From positions 558,001-622,000 of the forward strand of contig JBANDB010000020.1 in the NCBI GenBank assembly GCA_037576215.1: a DNA stretch of 64,000 bases, written 5' to 3'. Made by a program: the position numbers and the translations under genes. Of this stretch, positions 56,104 through 64,000 are shown piece by piece. The DNA comes from Armillaria gallica (taxonomy: Eukaryota; Basidiomycota; Agaricomycetes; Agaricales; Physalacriaceae). Each line of letters opens with the position of its first letter. Within the stretch, counting starts at the first letter, position 1. A model generated the notes under the pieces. The model did no database searches. It was given only the letters and a program-made list of their open reading frames with translations, and was not told the DNA's origin.

Positions 56104-57763
56104 TCGTATCCAGCCTTCCTTATCTCCTCATGGATACTGCTGCCACCGTGGTTCATGGTGCGGTATTGGCCGGCCATAATGGTCTTCAACGAACTCTCGT
56201 CTTTGACGTTGCCCACGAATCCTGGGAGCTCGGGGATACAGATGATCACCTGGAACTTCTTACCCTCTTGCGCTGCTCTGACGATACGCTCGACTAGAGC
56301 CTTCCCGATGAGATTAACAACTGCACCGCCTGCTTTAGTAGCAGAAATACTAGAGAATACTGTTATGGCTGGCCTGCAGATAAAGGACGAACAGAAAAAT
56401 ACTCACAAGAATTGATTCTCAATGTAGATGAAGTGATTCGCCTCGAGGATCAACTGGATGTCTGAAGGGATGTCAACGTTGGCCAAGATACTGTATATAA
56501 AATATGCACTCACAGGCGTTTTGGATACTGTGCTCTGTCAAAACACCATGGCTCCACTCTGGGACACTGCGTACAACCTGGACTCGGCATGACGGTGTGG
56601 CTGGCCTTTCATATCCTAGTTCTTCCTCATTTTCTTCTTCCCCATCACCGTGCACATGGCGGTGCCATCTCTGACGGTACTTGCGTCCTACCTCCGCCCA
56701 ATGTTTACGGTGAGGGTGGCCTGTCAAACGTTAACAAAGATGACTACAGCAGGATAACGAATACCCTTACGAGCAACAGCTTCGGCTGCGTCGACATCGT
56801 GGGGTAAGGAGAGCCAGTCGATGTCCCTTGAACAAAGTTAGCAGAAGGAAAATGATAATCATTGAAGGATCTCGTACGTTTTGTCACGATACTAAAAATA
56901 AGAATGTTTGTCAAAACGGGAGTATTACTGAGAAGTATAGAAGCTACTCACCTTGCGCTTCTTGATTTCATTCCACCTCTCGACGAAGTGCTGAACGATA
57001 TCCAACACCACGGGTCCAGTCAAGGACATATGTACCTATAACGAACTCATCAAACACTCTGCACATTACGATGAGATGGAGAACCTACATCGTGCCAAGG
57101 CATCCTCGCGCCCTCCAAGATCGAAAGCATGTTACTTGCGTACCACCCCACATTTTTGAAGTCCATGATCCACGCATTATTGTAATCCTGGCCGGGGAAC
57201 AGGGTCCGACTAAAATCTGTCGGGTGCACATCTGCGAGAGGGTGATTATGCGTGTCCCACCGCCTGAAACATAAATCAAGACCCCCGATACACGCAAAAT
57301 GATTGTCGACCACAACAACTTTTTCGTGGTGGGACCAGAACTGGACGCTATCCTTGGAACCGATGTGATCTGGGTGGCGCAGGCAGTCGATATTGGGGTG
57401 AAGATCATCGAGCGTATGTTTGGTGTGCCAAGAGCCCATAGCCATCGTCTGCGTGACTTCTTTGTATGCGATGACATAGATCTTGACCCCCTGCTCTGCC
57501 TTGCGCTTTAGCAAGCGATCAAGACGATATTCCGGGTAGTCCGCAGGGGGACGACGGAGGTAAAGTTCTGGGGTGAGCCATGTTGGGTCATGTTGGGCCA
57601 TGTCGCGTACTACCGCGTGCGCTGTGCAAGCAGTTGAGTAGGGGGGGAGGAAGCAGTCGTATCTCTGAGGAAGAGGCGATCGCTGCATGGTCTGGGAGAA
57701 TGCTAAGAAAAGTGAGGCATCGTAAGATATTAGTACACGTACCTCGCACCCGTCTGCCAAATC
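56104..57763 (-). pseudogene. Phospholipase D-like gene lacking the second HKD motif
   Basis: The main exon (57760-57089) contains LTPELYLRRPPA, then KIYVIAYKEVTQ, and the first catalytic motif in SHHEKVVVVDNHFACIGGLD, which are hallmarks of eukaryotic PLD1/Spo14 enzymes that hydrolyse phosphatidylcholine to phosphatidic acid. The next exon (57035-56952) reads VHMSLTGPVVLDIVQHFVER. Later exons give 'isoleucine-tyrosine-isoleucine-glutamate-asparagine-glutamine-phenylalanine-phenylalanine', AGGAVVNLIGKALVERIVRA and CIPELPGFVG, and end GYEP near 56104. Beyond this the expected 'asparagine-leucine-arginine-x-tyrosine-aspartate-arginine' segment and the second HxKxxxxD are absent. The N-terminus before LTPEL also lacks the usual WYVDG stretch. 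Without HKD2 the protein would be inactive. The break may be a fusion to the unidentified gene at 54767-56050. Confidence 0.75.
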
Positions 57764-57891
57764 TTTGAGTACATTCTAGACTGCCAATAATTCGTTAGTA
57801 TACTGTGGTAGCTTCGACACATAAGGAAGCCTTACCTCTGCCCGCACGAATCTATCCCTGACGAGCAAGATTCAAAAGGCTGTCGACGATA

Positions 57892-58316
57892 TCGTCTAGA
57901 CAGGCAAAGACGGAAATGACCTGTGGATAGAACATCTACACAATGCCATTGCATGGAACTGTAGACGATATTGTCTATACAGTCAAAATGGGCGACGAAG
58001 CGTCTAACCCATGGTAGGTGGTAGCAGAACCGGACCACAGAACCAAGTGTTACATAATCGTTGATATCCACGTGCTTGATATAGATCGCGTCGCGCCGGT
58101 TCCTCCTTCAAGTCGTTCCACTTTGTTGCTGCTAAGTTCTCCCTCTGACGCCTTCCTCCACGCTCGCTCTCTTTCTATATCATCAAGGACACGATTTACG
58201 ATCCGCAGTTAGACGAAACGTCACTGCCCAGGCACTTAGACGACTTACGTCGGTGCTCTTCCCTCCCTCAAGTTTAGAGCATAGACGAAACGTCGGCTCC
58301 TGGACGGTTTAGACGA
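57892..58316. repeat. TAGACGA subterminal repeats
   Basis: TAGACGA or its complement occurs at 57892, 57962, 58210, 58237, 58282 and 58310, with near matches at 57971 and 57999. Two copies extend to TAGACGAAACGTC. They lie between the phospholipase remnant and the unknown gene at 58439, where the left end of a Plavaka element carrying the transposase at 60.7-64 kb would be expected. Clustered short subterminal repeats are typical transposase-binding sites. The right end is outside the window. Confidence 0.45.
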
Positions 58317-58438
58317 GGCTATCCCTGGACACACCTATCCGACCAGTAAATTTGACTCGCGCCCTACAAGTATGTACCTGGGTGTCACTGCCCTGTTCAG
58401 TAATCCTTCATTCACTGCCTAGATCTATCTCAAGCATC

Positions 58439-60582
58439 ATGGAGAACCAATTTTCATACGAAACCCTTCAAAAGAATCCTAATCTTATTCTGCACAAGAA
58501 GCAGCCAGACCTTCGTATGTTCTAAATGTTTCAGGGAAGAATATCTAATCAATTATCTCACTTTTCAGCTGTTGGTCCTCTAGACGGAAAGCGCGGAGCC
58601 GTCCTATCACCAGAGTGGTTCATACTCACTCCAAATGCCACGGAGTTGTACCAGCCCCCCCTAGGTCGTAACAGGGAGATGTTCATGCGAGCGGATTTTC
58701 GCTACGGTGATGATGACCCGCTCTCCTGGCCCCAATTCTATCTTAGGTCACACTGTTGGCTAGCATGCATTCGTAAACGCCCCATCAATAAAAGCGATCC
58801 ATTTTACCCCCTATACGACACTCCTTCACGTCGAGACTTCAGTACGCTCGATAGTACTTCCTTAGTCAGTGGCCTTGGGATTCTATCGGGTCCTTCATTT
58901 TCTCGTTTACAGGCTGCATGCCAAAAGGTCATTAATATGTCAGAGACGCGAGAATGGGGGGCCTCTTCATCCCTCGTTCGGGATAATCGTATTGCGCTCT
59001 CCATGTTGCTGAACTCCATTGAATCTCTCCCCTTCGTTTTCGATCGGTTATGTCTTACTGTAGCGGAGACCCAGCGCATGGCAATCGAACTACGCGCCCT
59101 CATCGAATATATCACCGTCTTCCGTCCTCGTATGCAGAGCGATTCTAACACGTCTGTGGAGACTGGCGCTGAACCCGACCTCATTGGTGTCTTCACCTCT
59201 GATGCAATTGTTGTCCAAGAATTCTTCAAGGCACGAGTGCCAGTTTGGGTGTTGAAGAAGTTAGAGCAACTACCTTTCACCCGCATCGACTCCTTAGATC
59301 ACCCTATTGATCCTCGTTACCATCTGAACTTCGATGCCCCGCGTTTGAAGCTTCGGAGTGTTTTCACTGGTTCAGCAACACAGGTAGCAAAGTACCATGC
59401 AATTCAAGCCTTTACCAGAAGCCACCTGAAGCTTCCTGATCCTTTCTCTCTGCTTCCAGGAGAAGCTCGTGAAAATCCACCCTTGCCGGAATCATCGACG
59501 TCTCGTCGTTATCAGCCCTGTATGTACACCTCTTCGGTTTGTAGTATGGACACTTATCCTCTTTTACAGATACTGCAGCCCCTCGGCAAGAAAAACAACA
59601 CGGTAACTTGGGAGCAGCGTCATTGACGGTGCCTGCACATGCTCTACTTCCTGTCCCTGTTCCGGTCTGGAGAACTGCTGTTGAGACAACCAGCGCCGAC
59701 AAATCACGTTGTCATCCAGAGGCAAGGATCGGAGAGGCCAATGGCTACATTTTTCCCCGCCCCGACATCTTTGTAAATACTCAAAGCGACATAAAAATGC
59801 ACACCATCATGCAGGCATGGCTTCGTCTACGGCCTTCGCTGCTGGCCCGTGTCTCATGTACTGCATATTCAGCTCAACCCCTACCCCACCAAGCATGGCG
59901 CACTGTTCTAAACATTGACTGGCTGACAAAGAAGCGTCACGAACACCCATCAAACTTGCCAACAAAGTCTCGGAAACGTCAAGATCAAGCGGTGGATTTC
60001 TTAGCAGGTTGCAACGGGGAGATGAAGATCAGCACCGATTTCAATTTGTCGGGACCAGTGTTCTGGAATGGGGAGGAGTATTCAACATTGAGCGATAATG
60101 ATCGTCGGGAAGTCCTGTGGGAGCTGGCTGAGCTCAATTTCCGATTTGAGATGGTGGCTTTAGACGCCCGAGCAGCCCAAAATGGAGGGAATCTACATCT
60201 GCTGTTACGTTCCATCCCATATGGCAAAACAATGCCCTTTGTCTCTGTAGACATTGGCAGCGCAAACCATGGACTGGGTCACCCTTCTTGGCAACAGCGA
60301 GCTCCGTATGTCTTTGCATTGATGAACGCCATGAGAAGTTGGAGAGACTGTCCTCAGCCGCTGATGGACAAGAGAAATGGGTATACGGAGGAAGAATTTC
60401 TGATGTTGGAGAGAGAAATGGCGAAGTTTTATGTTGAATCATTCTTTTGCTTTTTTGGGCGTGCACCTGTTATTCCACGCCATCTTATGCATCATCCTCA
60501 AACCTCGTTCACTCCGGAAGTCCACGAACAGATGCATACAGATAGGCCTGGTATAGTTTTTGATCTTGCGCAATATGAGTAG
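58439..60582 (+). CDS. Unknown 679-residue protein, three exons
   Basis: The start M-E-N-Q-F at 58439 opens exon 1 (58439-58514). Exon 2 is 58569-59519 and exon 3 is 59570-60582, with GTATGT donors and TTTCAG/TTACAG acceptors. The frame is continuous across both introns (54 and 50 bp). The protein has no signal peptide, membrane span or recognised catalytic motif. Residues 20-75 (VGPLDGKRGAVLSPEWFILT...) and 220-250 (FFKARVPVWVLKKLE) look conserved in style with Agaricomycete-specific families. The C-terminal part contains 'valine-phenylalanine-tryptophan-asparagine-glycine-glutamate-glutamate-tyrosine' and ends DLAQYE. It lies tail-to-tail with the Plavaka transposase, 107 bp away, and may be an accessory gene of that element. 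It looks intact. Confidence 0.8.
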
Positions 60583-60688
60583 GTGTTTTGGTAAGTTCGT
60601 GCTCTTTCCCCACTTCTAAAGCAGTTCTCATTCATCTTTCTAGAATGAATATTTCTTGTGATTGACAGCATGTTTATTATTTGTGTAT

Positions 60689-63600
60689 CTACTGTCGCCG
60701 TCGTTGACCCCGTTGACCAATGTATGACAGTGTTTTCATGCGAAGAAACATGTCTGCGTCGATAACATCAACAACCAAATACTCCTTCATGGCGTCGGGG
60801 CTGTCGTTGGTCTTGTAACCAAAATCCTCCACCAGTAACGCACCTCGAACAATTGAGTAAGTGGAAATGAAGACTGATGAGCGTCTTTTTGCCGCCCGAA
60901 CCCTGTAAAATCCAAGATCTGCGTCCAAGGTGCCTCGACCTCCTCCTTGACCAACAGGCTTGCTGAACGGATGCACTAGTGCGATCGGAAAGGCTTTATC
61001 CTCTATCTTGCACTCGAACAGGAGAACGAGCTGGGCAAAATACAAGCCTTCTACCGCGTTAATTAGGACACAGTCGTATCGGGGGTGATTATAGAAGTTC
61101 GGACTGCATCGAAGGTAATCGGCTGTTGCCTTCCAGTCAACGGTGCTTCAGTAATATGTCTTCAGTAAGCCATACAATTGAACCTGTATGTCCCATCATT
61201 AACGAGCTTCTCAAAAGATATAATGAACTCACTTTATCATATGGTTGAAACCCAGTGAATACAACCTTCTCATTGTTCTGCATGGGGATCTCCTCTGGAT
61301 GGTCTTCAAAGACTTTAATCATGTATGTTGATAGCCTCTGGCAGAGATCTGTGAATGCGGGATCGTTTTTTTTCCGTGATTCCAAATCCTCCAACTTCCA
61401 TGAGCCTCCAGCCTTACCACGACCTCCATGCAGAGATGCCTTTGTGGAATAATCAGTATGGACTTCTGTTTCCTGGGCAGTGGAGTCGCCGTTATCTTCG
61501 TTGTCATTATCCCCATCACCATGATCCTCATTGCCACCATCTTCATCGCCGCCTTTATCCTCGTTGCTGTTTTCCTTGTCGTCATTGATCTCATCGTCTT
61601 CATTGAACTGAAGCTGTTCATCATGAAGGTCAATTTGTTGCCGAATGAAGGAGGCGGCATTAAACCATTGGTCTACATGCAGAATCTATCCATAACCGAT
61701 ATGAGCTAGCAGTCACCGAGATGAGTTTGACATACCTGCTCTGCCACATCTTTAAAATTTGTACGCAGCTGGTATGAGTCTTTCAGCGAGCCGTGCATCT
61801 TTTCGTTTGGCTTGGTGTTATAATTGCGTGTAGCGCCTTTCTCCATAATATCCCTTGCCATGTGTTTCAGCGAGTGAATTTTCGGGAAATTCCACGACTT
61901 TGCATTTGGGTCAATTTGCTGCATAACCTTTTCATATTCCTGGAACGACTCTGACTTCAGGCATAGAATAAACATTGCAAGCGGCTCGCTCACCTGTACA
62001 AGTTTGCCGAATCGTTGTGCATGTGCTTCAATGGCCTGTAGAGTCTCGGTGGTGTGCACATGGAGATCGGAGTACATGTCGAGTTCCAGGTAACTGCGTA
62101 TGCATTTCAAGAGCAGATAGCCATGTTTATCTCGCTGTTTAGTAAGAATGTTGTGGACAACGAATAAGATTTGCTAATGGAATAATCATGTCAGGTATGA
62201 ATGTCAACAAATCTAAAACCACTCACCTTAGACAGGTCCTCGTATTTGGCGCCATCAGTAAATGTGATGGTCATAAACCCGCCCTGAAAATGGTAAAGAT
62301 TTCTCCACCGAGGGAATGAACAAATTCTTGTTTACACCCGGTGATCAATAACATAAAAGGTACTAGAATAAAATGCTTACTGGTTGTCTGCCTGCTCACG
62401 ATCCTGTCGATCCAAGTGGTCTATACGTAAGACGACTTCCCCCCTCAAGTGCTTCCCAAACAAACTGTCATGGAAAGCATGCAACCGATCAAATGATAGA
62501 GCAAGGTATGGATCTGCTCGTTCCCAATTGAAAAAGACGTTCTGTCTATAATTAACTACAGGAGAAGGTTCAGAATTATTGTATTCCTACACACCTCAAT
62601 ACCGCGGAGACCGAGCTCGCTTAAAAGTTGGTTCTGCTCCCCTTTCGTTCTCATCGCAGCAACAGACTGTAGCACTGCCCTGACCTGACCTCTACTACGG
62701 TGTTCATACTCAACATCGAGTTTATATTGCTCATCATCTGGGACAAGGCAAATGGTGCATGGTTTCTTCCCTCCACTTCCACGGATCAGTGCCATGATCG
62801 ACCTGATAATGTAAATATCTCAGTATGTACGCTTCACATTGATGCAGGAAAGACCACTCACTGTTCCTCATAATCTGCAGAGAGCATTAGCAGCACAGGG
62901 AAGACATGAATCGGTTCAGATTTCCCCGGTACTTGCACCCATTCTCCAAGCTTGCTCGCTTGATACACAGGTTGAAGAATGTGATTCAATGCTGCGTGCC
63001 AAACCTCTCGCTTGAAATCAGCGAAGTACGGTTTTCTCTTGTGTTCTGGGAGCTCAGGTACCTCAACGTCATAGAGAATAAATGATAACCAACTTAAACG
63101 GCAAATAAACTCACTATAGGTAACCATCCGACGACCCGACCACCTCCGACACCATTTCCGTTTCGAATATCCACTGGAAGATTGGCACACCTTACAACCA
63201 CAGGATATCCTTGAGCAGTCCCAAAGGATGAGAGTCTTGTCTTATCAGCATACAGAATGTAAGCCAGGGGTTTTCCGCTAGCTGGTAAAGTGTCCTATTG
63301 CAATCCATAAGACACGAGAGTGAGTATCAGTATTGAACACATACTTGTAAATTCCAGAACTGATCAGCTGTCCAGGGCTCATGCCGAAACCTCACAAACT
63401 CCTTACCATTCCACTTCGAAAGCCTAACAGCATCCCAGGTAAAATGCGGAGCGAGAATTGGATCTTGGATCAAGTCCAATGCCCATTGCCACAGAGAGCG
63501 GTGATAGACATCATAATGGTGCTGTTTTCCTTTAAGATTGACAGTGAATGTTGATTTGTTGAACTGTTACAATTCATGAGCAGCATTCATTGCAACATCA

Positions 63601-64000
63601 AGATGAACTTACCGGTGTTCGATGAATTGATGCCTGGTCCCAAAGTTTGCTGATATCTTTTGGGTACCGAAGATGAGCTAGAGGCTGGTCGCTGGTCGGA
63701 TTCTTCTCTGTTGAACACCGTTCCAAGATATTCAGTAAAGTTGCCGTGAGCTCGTTGGTCAAAGAAGCATCCAGAACAAATTCACAAAGCTCAAACTCCA
63801 GGAGAGAATGGAAGGGACGCCAAGGCTGAGGATCTATCGCTGAAGCGACAACACCTTCACCATCACTTTCAGTGACTCCAAGATTATATTCTTCGAGGGA
63901 CTCGATTCGGGGCGACAAGCCACTGTATGGGTGATAGACAGTTTCGATGTCATCAATCAGTTGAAGGGATTCCTCCTCTGAGCTGTCGGATGAGTCAGGG
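60689..64000 (-). CDS. Plavaka-type DNA transposase (DDE, CACTA-related), partial
   Basis: Multi-exon - strand gene running off the right edge. Reading from the edge: the N-terminal piece 'proline-phenylalanine-histidine-serine-leucine-leucine-glutamate-phenylalanine-glutamate' (about 63810); the core YADKTRLSSFGTAQGYPVVV (about 63240), followed by GNGVGGGRVVGWLP; 'valine-phenylalanine-proline-valine-leucine-leucine-methionine-leucine-serine-alanine-aspartate-tyrosine' (about 62880); and the C-terminal NFPKIHSLKHMARDIMEKGA with RNYNTKPNEKMHGSLKDSYQ (about 61790-61860). The last exons read VDWKATADYLRC and DLGFYRVRAAKRRSS. These match the Plavaka superfamily of Agaricomycete DNA transposons. 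One in-frame TGA is visible (tca at 61148-61150, after K-T-Y-Y), so this copy may be inactive. An acidic repeat stretch encoded near 61480-61600 precedes it. Confidence 0.8.

Noticed and set aside
61448..61620. A + strand frame with long hydrophobic isoleucine/valine runs (apparent membrane protein)
   Set aside because: It is the antisense of an acidic aspartate/glutamate/asparagine repeat in the Plavaka transposase.
1..64000. CRISPR arrays, bacterial operons or Shine-Dalgarno sites
   Set aside because: Introns, TATA promoters and eukaryotic transposons show that this is nuclear fungal DNA; no regularly spaced identical repeats were seen.

Overview
The window looks like a transposon-rich, gene-poor stretch of a mushroom-forming basidiomycete (Agaricomycetes). 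The signs are short introns of about 50-70 bp with GT..AG ends, a Plavaka-type transposase, a CRE/Tad-like LINE with APE endonuclease, reverse transcriptase and RNase H, a BTB/POZ gene of the Agaricomycete expanded type, and an acidic-tailed gene resembling DUF6698 proteins. All assignments come from reading the sequence; no database search was run.

Region 1 (about 1-39.6 kb) is an eroded segmental-duplication array. Each unit carries a caspase-like (p20) gene on the + strand, remnants of an M36 metallopeptidase (fungalysin) gene on the - strand, a 0.7-1 kb non-coding block (copies at about 1-860, 18690-19640, 23850-24780 and 32380-33060), and a tRNA-like A-box/B-box pair. There are six caspase-like copies (near 5.5, 11.8, 20.2, 28.1, 35.1 and 39.1 kb). 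They share one exon plan: exon 1 of about 20 codons (copies 2-5), exon 2 of exactly 273 bp, and exon 3 of about 903-906 bp. Only copy 3 (20202-21550) reads as a complete gene. Copy 1 has a stop and a 16-bp deletion that removes the catalytic cysteine motif, copy 2 has a stop in exon 2, copy 4 has lost the aligned start codon, copy 5 is split by a 428-bp insertion, and copy 6 is cut off. The paralogous units act as empty-site controls, which exposes several small insertions with target-site duplications.

Region 2 (about 39.6-49.1 kb) is nested mobile DNA: a - strand LINE (about 40.14-48.6 kb) whose ORF2 is interrupted by ten in-frame stops, all TGA. The LINE itself contains a 1.4-kb insertion packed with 17 ACTAGT palindromes. 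A palindromic block and a tRNA-derived SINE lie at its 5' side.

Region 3 (49.2-57.8 kb) holds - strand genes and gene remnants: an intact five-exon gene with a polyacidic tail, a frameshifted BTB gene, a desaturase remnant, an unidentified multi-exon gene, and a phospholipase D gene that stops before its second HKD motif. Region 4 (57.9-64 kb) holds a complete unknown three-exon gene (58439-60582, +) and a Plavaka transposase (-) that runs off the right edge.

Biologically, the most notable content is the recent birth-and-death expansion of caspase-like peptidases beside a secreted-metallopeptidase family. It is not obviously a cooperating operon-like system, and the association may simply reflect co-duplication.
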